A DNA stretch of 64,000 bases, taken from the NCBI RefSeq assembly GCF_006385595.1, contig NZ_CP041046.1:2170001-2234000 (forward strand). Reading direction: 5' to 3'. This DNA is from Luteibacter pinisoli (GTDB lineage: Bacteria; Pseudomonadota; Gammaproteobacteria; Xanthomonadales; Rhodanobacteraceae). Shown in pieces: positions 16,991 through 24,752 of the stretch. Below the pieces are notes generated by a model that made no database searches, was not told the origin of the DNA, and was given only the letters and a program-made list of their open reading frames with translations. Within the stretch, counting starts at the first letter, position 1. Each line of letters opens with the position of its first letter. A program made the translations under genes and the position numbers.

Positions 16991-17806
16991 TTAGGCTTGG
17001 GTCGCCGGCACGCCGTAACGCGGGGCGGGCTTGGCATTGCTGAACTTCGACGACAGCGCACGACGGTCCGCTTCCCAACGGGTCCACGCGTCACCCTCGT
17101 GAAGGGGCGGGATCGTCACCAGTTCACCCAGATCCAGGCCGGCAAGTGCGGCATCAACCAGGTCTGCGGCACTCATGGTGCTGGCGGATTCTTTCTGCTT
17201 GGCATAGCCGGCCACGTCCCAGAATTCGGTCGCCGTCGCCGCCGGCAGGACGGTCTGGATGCGTACGCCCTTGTCGGCCAGGTCGCGCTGCAGCGCATGA
17301 CCGAAGCTGAGCACATAGGACTTCGACGCGCTGTACACGCCATTCAAGGCTTCGACGGCGATACCGACGGCCGAGCTGATATTGATGATAGTGCCCGCGC
17401 CACGGGCAGCGAATGCCGGTGCCACTGCATAGGTGAGGCGGGTGAGCGCCGTGATGTTCAGGTTGATCATGGCTTCCATGTCGTCGGCGCTGCTGTTCAG
17501 CACGGACGCGACGGAGCCGACACCCGCGTTGTTGACCAGCACGGTGATGCGCTCGTTGTCGCGCAGGACGCTTTCAACCTTGGAAAGGCCGGCTTTGTCG
17601 TTAAGGTCGGCAGCGAGCGTGTCTACGGTGCGACCGGTTTCAGCGTTCAGGCGAGTCGCCAGGGCCTGGAGACGGTCGGCGTTGCGCGCCACCAGGAGGA
17701 GGTCATAACCGCGCTTGGCAAGGCGGTCGGCATAGATGGCACCGATGCCGGACGACGCGCCGGTAACGAGTGCGATTCCTTTGGGGGAGGTGCTGGAAGA
17801 AGTCAT
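16991..17806 (-). CDS. Short-chain dehydrogenase/reductase (SDR)
   Basis: A 271-residue cytosolic oxidoreductase with the NAD(P) motif TGASSGIG, NNAG in the LVNNAGVGS strand, and the catalytic YSASK (Tyr-x3-Lys). A GGAG lies about 9 nt before the chosen ATG. It is first gene of an operon with the exported DJ-1/PfpI protein. Its promoter region carries element A of the shared 28-bp motif. It probably reduces a carbonyl compound; the substrate is unknown. Confidence 0.85.
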   Translation of the reverse strand: MTSSSTSPKGIALVTGASSGIGAIYADRLAKRGYDLLLVARNADRLQALATRLNAETGRTVDTLAADLNDKAGLSKVESVLRDNERITVLVNNAGVGSVASVLNSSADDMEAMINLNITALTRLTYAVAPAFAARGAGTIINISSAVGIAVEALNGVYSASKSYVLSFGHALQRDLADKGVRIQTVLPAATATEFWDVAGYAKQKESASTMSAADLVDAALAGLDLGELVTIPPLHEGDAWTRWEADRRALSSKFSNAKPAPRYGVPATQA

Positions 17807-17886
17807 GATGTGGTCTCCGTGGGAAAGCTCAACCGACACGATGTCGGGGCTTGGGAATAGTCTGTTCTCGGCCGGAAATTACTTAA

Positions 17887-17914
17887 ATGACGTAGATGCA
17901 ATGATTCATGCCAT
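17887..17914 (-). promoter_or_regulatory. Shared 28-bp operator, copy A
   Basis: Read on the minus strand it fits ATGGC-N8-TTGCA-N5-GTCAT exactly, 81 bp upstream of the SDR start. The four copies (A-D) in this region agree at all 15 fixed positions and have the same orientation relative to their gene. It is a candidate binding site for a GlxA/AraC-type regulator. Confidence 0.75.
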
Positions 17915-17935
17915 CGCCCTGACAGGCTGCCTGCG

Positions 17936-18796
17936 CTAGGTAAAAAGCTTCACCACGCCCGTCATGTTGTCTTTGCCCAGGCCGCGTTCGATCGCTACAC
18001 GGAAGACGTGGCGTGCTCCCGCCAGCGTTGGCGCAAAGGCCTCCGGACCCGCTGTTCCAAGCGCGTAGCCAAAGTCCTTCTCGATCAACTCAATGGGGAA
18101 TTGCGGCTCGACGTTTCCGGCCAGCATGAGGCTGGTTACGCGTCCCGCGGCGGGGCTCCATGCGGGTGTCTTCGCGACCGCCTCAAGGATGTGGGCGACA
18201 TCGGCGCCCGCGTGCGTAAGCATGCCAATCAGCTCAGCTAATGCCGTCAACTGGATGCCCAGTAATGCGTTGGTGGCGAGCTTAGCCAGTGCGCCGGACC
18301 CGACCGGGCCGACGTGGGAGATCGACGATCCCATGGCCTTGAGGACGCTTTCCGCGCGTGTGAACGAATTCGGGTCACCGCCGACCAGATACATCAGCTG
18401 GCCCCCCTCGGCCTGGGGCGTGCTCCCCACCACCGGCGCTTCGAGAAACGCGACCGATCGCTGGGCCAGTCGTGAACCCAGTTCCCTGACCCAATCGGGC
18501 GTGAGGGTAGAACTTTCGATGGCCAACGCACCCTCGTGCATGCCGGCCAGGGCGCCCGTGTCAGGGTCCAGCCACACCTGCCGCGAAGCGCCGTTGTCGC
18601 GCACCATCGCCAGCACGATGTCGGAGCCGAGGGCAGCGTCCTTCGGGGTTTCGGCCGGTCGCGCGCCCTGCTCCACTAGGCCCTGGGCGGCTGACGGGCT
18701 ACGGTTCCACACCGTGATCGAGTGGCCAGCCTTGATGAGGTTTGCGGCCATGCGCGATCCCATCGCGCCCAGGCCAAGTACTGCGATAGTCGCCAT
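17936..18796 (-). CDS. NAD(P)-binding beta-hydroxyacid dehydrogenase family protein
   Basis: A 286-residue protein of 3-hydroxyisobutyrate/6-phosphogluconate dehydrogenase type. It has the Rossmann glycines in AVLGLGAMGSRMAANLIKAGH (5-25), substrate loop LEAPVVGSTPQAEGGQL, and a helix with the catalytic Lys in GALAKLATNALLG. Such enzymes oxidise beta-hydroxyacids or reduce semialdehydes, a logical partner for the aldehyde dehydrogenases here. It is divergent from the second glxA-type gene. Its promoter carries element B of the shared motif. Confidence 0.85.
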   Translation of the reverse strand: MATIAVLGLGAMGSRMAANLIKAGHSITVWNRSPSAAQGLVEQGARPAETPKDAALGSDIVLAMVRDNGASRQVWLDPDTGALAGMHEGALAIESSTLTPDWVRELGSRLAQRSVAFLEAPVVGSTPQAEGGQLMYLVGGDPNSFTRAESVLKAMGSSISHVGPVGSGALAKLATNALLGIQLTALAELIGMLTHAGADVAHILEAVAKTPAWSPAAGRVTSLMLAGNVEPQFPIELIEKDFGYALGTAGPEAFAPTLAGARHVFRVAIERGLGKDNMTGVVKLFT

Positions 18797-18854
18797 GTGG
18801 CTGTCTCTGGTGGGGAGGAGAACAGCATTCTGGCCTCGCCGGCCACGCTCACCT

Positions 18855-18882
18855 ATGACGCATATGCAAGGATTTAGGCCAT
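18855..18882 (-). promoter_or_regulatory. Shared 28-bp operator, copy B
   Basis: On the minus strand it matches ATGGC-N8-TTGCA-N5-GTCAT, 59 bp before the hydroxyacid dehydrogenase start. It agrees with copy A at 23 of 28 positions. Only 22 bp separate it from copy D, which faces the other way towards the glxA-type gene. Confidence 0.75.
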
Positions 18883-18904
18883 GCGGCCGCCGCTGCGGTG
18901 GGAA

Positions 18905-18932
18905 ATGGCTGATTTCATTGCACCTGTGTCAT
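18905..18932 (+). promoter_or_regulatory. Shared 28-bp operator, copy D
   Basis: The plus strand reads ATGGC-N8-TTGCA-N5-GTCAT, ending 34 bp before the start of the second glxA-type gene. It matches copy A at 20 of 28 positions, with the differences confined to the spacers. A site in front of a regulator's own gene suggests autoregulation. Confidence 0.75.
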
Positions 18933-18966
18933 GGATGGTGCGGAAGCTGTCCTGCACAGTGACCTC

Positions 18967-19914
18967 ATGAAATCCATAAGACTCCTCGTTTACCCTGGTT
19001 TCCAGGCGATCGCGTTGGCCGTCGCCACTGTCTTCGAGTACGCGAACCTGTCGCTTGACGAGCCTGCCTACGACTTCCGGATCGTCGCCGAGACCAGCGG
19101 CCTCGTCCCTTCCTCACAGGGCTTTTCGGTACATGCCGAGCCGCTGGACGACGCGGCGTACGACACCCTGATCGTTGCAGGCGATAACGAGTGCCGCCTC
19201 CCGTCGCGCCGTGTGCTGGCGTACGTTCGCCAGTCGGTGACGCGTACACGGCGGGTCGCGTCCGTGTGTACCGGCGCCTTTGTTCTCGCGGCAGCGGGCT
19301 TGCTTGAAGGTAAGCAGGCAACGACGCACTGGCACCACGCGCACCGCTTCAGGAAGCAATACCCCAACGTGCTGTTGGACGAAGACCGCATTGTCGTCGT
19401 CGATGGAAACATCATGACGTCGGCGGGCATGACGGCGGGTATCGACCTGGCGCTGGCGATCATCGAGCAAGACCTCGGTCTCGACCTCTCACTCAGCGTT
19501 TCGCGCAAGCTCGTGCTCTACCAACGGCGTGGGAAAGGCCAGTCGCAGTTTTCCGCGTTCCTTGAGCCGAGCGCCATGTCGGAGCGCATACAGCTGGCCC
19601 TGTCGTACGCGCGGGAGCACCTGGCTGACGAGCTCACGGTCGATGTGCTTGCGGATGCGGCAAGACTTAGCTCGCGCCAGTTCAGCCGCGTCTTCAGCCA
19701 GGAAACCGGCCAGTCACCTGGGAAGGCCGTCGAGCGCCTGCGCGTGGAAGCTGCGCGGTTGATGATGGAGACGAGCCGGCAGCCGATCGAAGCGATCGCA
19801 CGCGAGACCGGCTTCGGCGACCGCGAGCGCATGCGGCAGGCGTTCCTGCGCGCCTTTGGCCAATCGCCGCAGGCCATGCAGCGCGCCTCCGCCGGGCGGA
19901 CGCGCGCCGGGTAG
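18967..19914 (+). CDS. GlxA-family AraC-type transcriptional regulator 2
   Basis: A 315-residue protein: a DJ-1/PfpI-like sensor domain (IRLLVYPGFQAIAL at 4-17; elbow Cys101 in SVCTGAF) and a C-terminal double helix-turn-helix ending AFLRAFGQSPQAM. The start at 18967 makes it align without gaps with the other two paralogues from residue 1. It is clearly closer to regulator 3 (shared SSQGFSV and GDNECRLPS) than to regulator 1. A copy of the shared 28-bp element lies directly upstream, and another faces the divergent dehydrogenase. It is the best candidate for the protein that binds the element. Confidence 0.85.
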   Translation: MKSIRLLVYPGFQAIALAVATVFEYANLSLDEPAYDFRIVAETSGLVPSSQGFSVHAEPLDDAAYDTLIVAGDNECRLPSRRVLAYVRQSVTRTRRVASVCTGAFVLAAAGLLEGKQATTHWHHAHRFRKQYPNVLLDEDRIVVVDGNIMTSAGMTAGIDLALAIIEQDLGLDLSLSVSRKLVLYQRRGKGQSQFSAFLEPSAMSERIQLALSYAREHLADELTVDVLADAARLSSRQFSRVFSQETGQSPGKAVERLRVEAARLMMETSRQPIEAIARETGFGDRERMRQAFLRAFGQSPQAMQRASAGRTRAG

Positions 19915-19929
19915 CCCCGGCGCCGCGGA

Positions 19930-20328
19930 TCAGGCTTCGTCCTCGGACCACTCCGGGCTGAAGCCGCCCAGGGTCGGGTGATACATTTCGTCACCCGTAT
20001 GCTGGGTAAACTCGACATTCAGGCGGTCTTCGCGCAAGCCAAGTATGTCGATGCAATCGGCGCAGAGTGCCTTGGCTACCTCCATGCGCAGTTCGGGTGT
20101 CCGCCCCCTGCGAATGTCACACATCAGGACAGACGCGGGAACGGCCTCGCCGTCGACACCGTCGACCGTCCGCCAGACGGCACCCTCGCCCAGTTCGCGA
20201 ATGGCAATGCTGATGCGCCGGATATCGACCGACATCATCGCGGCATAGGTACCTGCCATCTTCCGGGCAAGCTTTCTTTTGGTATCAACGGAATAACTCT
20301 CGTTAAGGTCCAGCTGAAGGTACGGCAT
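19930..20328 (-). CDS. Tautomerase-superfamily protein
   Basis: A 132-residue protein starting MPYLQLDLNESYS. After Met removal the N-terminal Pro is the catalytic base of tautomerases (4-oxalocrotonate tautomerase, MIF and cis-CAAD families). The length suggests a fused double beta-alpha-beta unit rather than the 60-residue 4-OT type. Enzymes of this group isomerise enol-keto acids or dehalogenate. It lies 11 bp after the dctA-type gene on the same strand, so the two may be co-transcribed. Confidence 0.75.
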   Translation of the reverse strand: MPYLQLDLNESYSVDTKRKLARKMAGTYAAMMSVDIRRISIAIRELGEGAVWRTVDGVDGEAVPASVLMCDIRRGRTPELRMEVAKALCADCIDILGLREDRLNVEFTQHTGDEMYHPTLGGFSPEWSEDEA

Positions 20329-20339
20329 GGGGATGCTCC

Positions 20340-21623
20340 TTAGTCGTCAGGTGATTGAAGAGAATTGCGTGGCCCGCGAAGCGTGGCGGCCATCCGGGAG
20401 TGGTCCAGCTCGCCCTCCCACGCCGATACGACGACAGCCGCCACGGCATTACCCACGATATTGACCAGCGACCGGCATTCCGCCATGAACCGGTCGATAC
20501 CCAGGATAAGCACCATGGCCGCGACGGGAACCGTGGGCACCACGGCAAGGCTTGCCGCCAGTGCCACGAAGCCGGCGCCGACAACGGCACTGGACCCCTT
20601 GGACGTCAGCATGGTCACCGCGAGCAGCGTCAATTCCTGCTGCGTCGTGAGCGGTATGTTCGTCGCCTGCGCAAGGAACAGCACCGCCAGCGTCACATAG
20701 ATGTTGGCGCCGTCGAGGTTGAACGAATAACCGGTAGGCACCACCAGCCCGACGACCGCCCGGGAGCAGCCAAGCCGTTCGAGTTTCTGCATCAGCTGGG
20801 GGAGCGCGGCCTCGGACGTGCTCGTGCCGAGAACGATAAGCAGCTCTTCCTTCAGGTATATCAGCAATCGGAAGACGTTGAATCCAGCCATCCGGCCTAC
20901 CGCACCCAGCACGACGACCACGAAGACCAGCGCCGTGGCGTAGAACGTGAGAATGAGCTTGCCAAGCGGCATCAGGGAGGCAATGCCGTACTTCCCCACC
21001 GTGAACGAGAGCGCACCGAAGGCCCCGATGGGCGCGGCCTTGGTGATGATCCTGACTAATGAAAAGAACACCGCGGAGAGCTTCTCAATCGACGCGGCGA
21101 TGCCGTTGGCCCGCTCGCCGGCGAGGGAGAGCGCAATACCGAACATCACGGACACAAAGAGGATGGGGAGGGTCTCGCCCTTGGAAAACGCGTCCATGAA
21201 GGACGAGGGAATGATCCCGAGCAAGAATCCGGCCATGCCATCGGCGTGTTCCGAGGGGCTGACGAATCCGGCCACGGCATGGGGATCCAGGGACGAAACC
21301 GAGACGTTGAATCCGTCTCCCGGGCGAAGGACATGCCCAAATACCAGGCCAATCACCAGGGCAAGTGACGAAATCACCTCGAAATACAGCAGCGCCTTGC
21401 CGCCGACGCGTCCGACCTTCTTCAGGTCGGTCATGCTGCTGATGCCTGTCACCACCGTACAGAAGATGATCGGGCCGATCACCATGCGTATCAGCTTGAT
21501 GAACGCATCTCCGAACGGCTTCATCGCCAGCCCGTACTGGGGCTCGAAATGGCCCAGCAGGATGCCCGCGACGATGGCGGCCAGCACCTGGATGTAAAGC
21601 ACCTTATAGAAAGGTTGTTGCAT
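20340..21623 (-). CDS. dctA: C4-dicarboxylate/proton or sodium symporter, DctA type
   Basis: A 427-residue inner-membrane protein, the usual DctA length. It starts FYKVLYIQVLAAIVAGILLGHFEPQYG, a characteristic DctA/GltP opening. It includes the serine-rich re-entrant loop (LIVLGTSTSEAALPQLM) and the VVPTGYSFNLDGANIY substrate/cation signature. It imports succinate, fumarate or malate. The ATG at 21623 begins at the conserved N-terminus. The neighbouring succinate-semialdehyde-type dehydrogenase would produce succinate, a possible metabolic link. A degenerate inverted relative of the shared operator overlaps its upstream region at about 21687-21715. Confidence 0.9.
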   Translation of the reverse strand: MQQPFYKVLYIQVLAAIVAGILLGHFEPQYGLAMKPFGDAFIKLIRMVIGPIIFCTVVTGISSMTDLKKVGRVGGKALLYFEVISSLALVIGLVFGHVLRPGDGFNVSVSSLDPHAVAGFVSPSEHADGMAGFLLGIIPSSFMDAFSKGETLPILFVSVMFGIALSLAGERANGIAASIEKLSAVFFSLVRIITKAAPIGAFGALSFTVGKYGIASLMPLGKLILTFYATALVFVVVVLGAVGRMAGFNVFRLLIYLKEELLIVLGTSTSEAALPQLMQKLERLGCSRAVVGLVVPTGYSFNLDGANIYVTLAVLFLAQATNIPLTTQQELTLLAVTMLTSKGSSAVVGAGFVALAASLAVVPTVPVAAMVLILGIDRFMAECRSLVNIVGNAVAAVVVSAWEGELDHSRMAATLRGPRNSLQSPDD

Positions 21624-21713
21624 AGTGTCTTGGCTTCGATACAGCGCGAGTCCATGGCACTTTGGGTTACACGGCGACACATGACCATGACGGATAGTCG
21701 TGGTTTTCATGCC

Positions 21714-21741
21714 ATGGCATAAAAGCTTGCAGATATGTCAT
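21714..21741 (+). promoter_or_regulatory. Shared 28-bp operator, copy C, with adjoining promoter candidate
   Basis: The plus strand reads ATGGC-N8-TTGCA-N5-GTCAT, 59 bp before the second aldehyde dehydrogenase start. It matches copy A at 21 of 28. Directly after it TTGCTG (21741-21746) and TAAGCT (21765-21770), 18 bp apart, could be -35 and -10. This placement of the motif suits an activator touching the -35 region. Confidence 0.75.
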
Positions 21742-21800
21742 TGCTGCCATTCCGGGGCCGAGCCTAAGCTTTTTCCATCCCCCCTGAGCTGGAGCTTCCC

Positions 21801-23174
21801 ATGGCATACCGCACCATCAACCCGACCACGAACAAGCTGGTCAAGACGTACCCGAATCACACCGATGCCGACGTCGAAGCCGCGCTTGATGCGGCACATA
21901 AGCTCTATAAGTCCGAATGGTCCAAAGGACCGATCCAGCCGCGCCTGAAGGTGCTGGAGCGGCTAGCCGACCTGATTGATGCGCGCAAGGAAGAACTCGC
22001 CCGCATCGCCACCGTCGAGATGGGCAAGCTCATCTCCGATGCGCGTGACGAAGTGTGGATCATTGCTGAAATCGCCCGTTACTACGCACGAAACGCCGAG
22101 AAATTCCTTGCGCCCACCCGGATCGACTCGCAGCTGGGTGATGCCTGGGTCGAGCATCACCCGATCGGCGTTCTCCTGGCGGTCGAGCCCTGGAACTTCC
22201 CCTACTACCAGCTCATGCGCGTCTTTGCCCCTGCCCTCGCCGCTGGCAATCCGGTGGTGGCCAAGCACGCGAGCATCGTGCCGCACTGCGCCACCGTGTT
22301 CGAAGAGCTCGTTAATGAAGCGGGCGCGCCGAAGGGTGCGTGGACGAACCTGTTCATCACCTCGGACCAGGTCGCCAACATCATTGCGGATGAGCGTGTA
22401 CAAGGCGCCGCCATGACCGGGTCCGAAGGCGCCGGCAGTGCCATTGCGGCACAGGCCGGCAAGTACCTGAAGAAGTCGACGCTGGAAATGGGCGGCAATG
22501 ACGTCTTCGTCGTGCTGGATGACGCGGATATCGACAAGGCCGTGGATATTGGCGTCTTCTCGCGCCTCCACATTTCGGGCCAGGAGTGCATCTGCGCAAA
22601 GCGGTTCGTCCTGCACGAAAGCATTGCCGAGACGTTCCTCAGCCGGTTCACCACTGCCATGGCCGCCGTGAAGATCGGTGACCCGCTCGACGAGACCACC
22701 CGGCTTGGTCCCCTGTCGTCCGCCGATGCCGTCAAGGGCCTCTCCGGCCAGGTCGCTCGCGCGATTGAACACGGCGCCACGCTGCACCTGGGCGGCAACG
22801 CCATCGAGGGTGAAGGCAACTTCTTCGAACCAACCATCCTGACGAACATCAGCCGTAGCAACCCAGCCTACTTTGAAGAGTTCTTCGGTCCGGTCGCGCA
22901 GGTGTACGTAGTGAAGAACGACGATGAGATCGTCGAGCTGGCCAATGATTCGCGCTACGGCCTTGCCGGCGCGGTGTTCTCGCAGAACATCGAGCGTGCC
23001 AAGGCACTGGCGTCGCGCATTGCGACCGGGGCGATCTGGATCAACACCTTCGCCAGCACGGCGCCCGAGCTGCCGTTTGGCGGCGTGAAGCGTTCCGGCT
23101 ACGGCCGCGAGCTGTCGGAGCTGGGCATCAAGGAATTCGTCAACCAGAAGCTGGTCCTGGTCGCGAAGTCCTGA
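21801..23174 (+). CDS. NAD(P)-dependent succinate-semialdehyde/aldehyde dehydrogenase, copy 2
   Basis: A 457-residue paralogue of the enzyme at 8.4 kb, colinear along its whole length. It has VEPWNFPYYQ (128-137), general base Glu229 in LEMGGND, and catalytic Cys263 in GQECICAKR. The LPFGGVKRSGYGREL near the C-terminus is typical of GabD-like enzymes. It is cytosolic and oxidises short-chain (semi)aldehydes to acids. Unlike copy 1 it carries the shared 28-bp element in its promoter, so the two copies appear to be regulated differently. Confidence 0.9.
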   Translation: MAYRTINPTTNKLVKTYPNHTDADVEAALDAAHKLYKSEWSKGPIQPRLKVLERLADLIDARKEELARIATVEMGKLISDARDEVWIIAEIARYYARNAEKFLAPTRIDSQLGDAWVEHHPIGVLLAVEPWNFPYYQLMRVFAPALAAGNPVVAKHASIVPHCATVFEELVNEAGAPKGAWTNLFITSDQVANIIADERVQGAAMTGSEGAGSAIAAQAGKYLKKSTLEMGGNDVFVVLDDADIDKAVDIGVFSRLHISGQECICAKRFVLHESIAETFLSRFTTAMAAVKIGDPLDETTRLGPLSSADAVKGLSGQVARAIEHGATLHLGGNAIEGEGNFFEPTILTNISRSNPAYFEEFFGPVAQVYVVKNDDEIVELANDSRYGLAGAVFSQNIERAKALASRIATGAIWINTFASTAPELPFGGVKRSGYGRELSELGIKEFVNQKLVLVAKS

Positions 23175-23182
23175 GCGAAGGC

Positions 23183-23211
23183 CCTACGGTGGCGACCGTC
23201 GCCACCGTAGG
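23183..23211. terminator. Bidirectional hairpin between convergent genes
   Basis: CCTACGGTGGCGAC (23183-23196) and GTCGCCACCGTAGG (23198-23211) are perfect 14-bp arms around one C. It sits between the stops of the aldehyde dehydrogenase and the marR-type gene. There is no T run. Confidence 0.6.
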
Positions 23212-23226
23212 TATCCCACTCTTCTA

Positions 23227-23748
23227 TCAGGAAGCGGAGGCACTCTCCAACGACTTGTTATAGGCATCAAGGAACTCGTCCGACGCCACCTCGTCGGCGA
23301 TAGCGCGCAAAGCAGCGGCTGCATCTCTCCCGAGGACGCCTTCCACGCGCCGGTTCACGGTATCCCAGAGTGCCCTGGCTTCGTCGACCTGTGCCATGCC
23401 GTGCGGCGTCAGGGCGGCTCGCTTCGTCCGCCCATCCTGCTCATCGGGCTGTAGTGCAACCAGGTCGTCACGCACCAATGGCCTGAGTGCGTGCGTGAGT
23501 GCCGAAATCTGTATGGCCAGCTTTTGCGCAAGGTCCTGCAGGGTCGGCGGCGTGCCGTTGCCGCTGATGGACATTCGCTCGATCTCCGCCAACAGCGCTA
23601 CCTGTGTCGCCTTCAGACCGAGCGTGCCGAAGGCATCGTCATACAGGTTGCCCAGGCGCCGGGCGGCTCGCCTCACTGCGGTATTCGTGCACGCGAGCAC
23701 TTCCAGGAAATCGGAAGTACGGGTTCTCGCTTTGCGCGGTTTGCTCAT
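23227..23748 (-). CDS. MarR-family transcriptional regulator
   Basis: A 173-residue protein with a winged helix-turn-helix: LQDLAQKLAIQISALTHALRPLVRDDLVALQPDEQDGRTKRAALT places the recognition helix and the DxR wing at about 75-118. Long helices at both ends provide the dimer interface. The basic start MSKPRKARTRTSD follows a start at 23748. It is transcribed divergently from an SDR gene across a 126-bp gap that holds overlapping promoters and dyads, the common MarR layout of autorepression plus repression of the divergent enzyme. Confidence 0.85.
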   Translation of the reverse strand: MSKPRKARTRTSDFLEVLACTNTAVRRAARRLGNLYDDAFGTLGLKATQVALLAEIERMSISGNGTPPTLQDLAQKLAIQISALTHALRPLVRDDLVALQPDEQDGRTKRAALTPHGMAQVDEARALWDTVNRRVEGVLGRDAAAALRAIADEVASDEFLDAYNKSLESASAS

Positions 23749-23778
23749 CGTCGTTGGGTTGCCGGTGGTCCGGAGGGA

Positions 23779-23846
23779 ATAATGGTTGAGTACAGCACTA
23801 TTGACAAGCGCCCTCCGGCCAACCATATACTTGAGGCCTCAACCAT
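23779..23846. promoter_or_regulatory. Overlapping divergent promoters with inverted repeats (MarR/SDR)
   Basis: Towards the SDR gene: TTGACA (23801-23806) with CATATA or TATACT (17 or 19 bp on). Towards marR on the minus strand: TTGTCA (23807-23802), 17 bp, CATTAT (23784-23779). TTGAGGCCTCAA (23831-23842) is a perfect 12-bp palindrome. ATGGTTGAG (23782-23790) is the inverse of CTCAACCAT (23838-23846). Bound regulator would cover both -10 regions. Confidence 0.65.
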
Positions 23847-23874
23847 AGTTCGATTCCCGTATCTGGAGAAGCGC

Positions 23875-24627
23875 ATGTCCCGCCTTAACGGAAAAATCGC
23901 AGTTGTTACCGGTGCCAGCTCTGGCATCGGCCTCGCCACGGCTAAAACGTTCCTCGCCGAGGGCGCGGCACGGGTCTACATCACCGGCCGCCGCGTCGCG
24001 GAGCTCGAAAGCGCCGTTGCCTCGCTGGGCGAGCGCGCCATCGCCGTCCAGGGCGATGTCACGAATCCGGCAGACCTGGATCGCCTGTACGATCGTGTGC
24101 AGGCGACCGACGGGCATGTCGATGTCGTCTTCGCAAACGCTGGGTTTGCAACGGCCGGCGCGCTGGGTGACCTCGCCGAGGGCCACGTGGACGCCCTCTT
24201 CGATACCAACGTCAAGGGTGTGGTCTGGACCGTGCAAAAGGCCTTGCCGCTGATGCGCGCAGGCGGCTCGATCATCCTGAGTTCTTCCATCGTCGGCAGC
24301 AAGGGCTTCGGTGGCTGGAGCATCTACAGCGCGACCAAGGCCGCCGTCCGCTCCTTTGCCCGCACGTGGTCCTCGGAGCTGAAGGGCCGGAATATCCGGG
24401 TCAATGTCGTGAGCCCGGGGGTCATCGAAACCCCGGCCTATGACGACATGTACGCGACGAAAGATGAGGCGAAGGGCTTCTTCGACTTCGCTGCCAGCAT
24501 CACCCCGCTCGGGCGCACGGGTACCGATGAGGACGTCGCCAGGGTGGTCACGTTCCTGGCCTCGGATGACAGCAGCTTCGTGACGGCCAGCGAATACTTT
24601 GTCGATGGCGGCCTCGCCCAGGTCTGA
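23875..24627 (+). CDS. Short-chain dehydrogenase/reductase, probable MarR target
   Basis: A 250-residue classical SDR: TGASSGIG cofactor motif at 12-19, NAGF after strand 4, Ser in ILSSSIVGS, catalytic YSATK, and the C-terminal FVTASEYFVDGGLAQV typical of glucose 1-dehydrogenase/FabG-like members. A GGAGAA lies 5 nt before the ATG. A frame 384 bases longer would run across the marR gene and promoter, so it is rejected. It is probably induced when the divergent MarR regulator senses its ligand. Confidence 0.88.
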   Translation: MSRLNGKIAVVTGASSGIGLATAKTFLAEGAARVYITGRRVAELESAVASLGERAIAVQGDVTNPADLDRLYDRVQATDGHVDVVFANAGFATAGALGDLAEGHVDALFDTNVKGVVWTVQKALPLMRAGGSIILSSSIVGSKGFGGWSIYSATKAAVRSFARTWSSELKGRNIRVNVVSPGVIETPAYDDMYATKDEAKGFFDFAASITPLGRTGTDEDVARVVTFLASDDSSFVTASEYFVDGGLAQV

Positions 24628-24752
24628 GATCGCACGTTATCGCTACAAGGCTGGGGCGCGTCTCCGACGAAAAGAGACGCCCTTGCGTTCCCATCTGGAT
24701 CCTCTATTAAATAGTGGTCCAGCGATTCAAGACATCCCTCCCGGAGATGGCC

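Noticed and set aside
15716..17860. 714-codon open frame on the plus strand
   Set aside because: It runs antisense across the cytochrome start, a terminator, the PfpI gene and an SDR gene, which all have strong motifs. Crossing gene borders marks it as a shadow.
21687..21715. Possible fifth copy of the 28-bp element facing the dctA-type gene
   Set aside because: The outer blocks ATGGC and GTCAT fit on the minus strand, but the TTGCA block is absent and the spacing is one base longer. Kept only as a remark.
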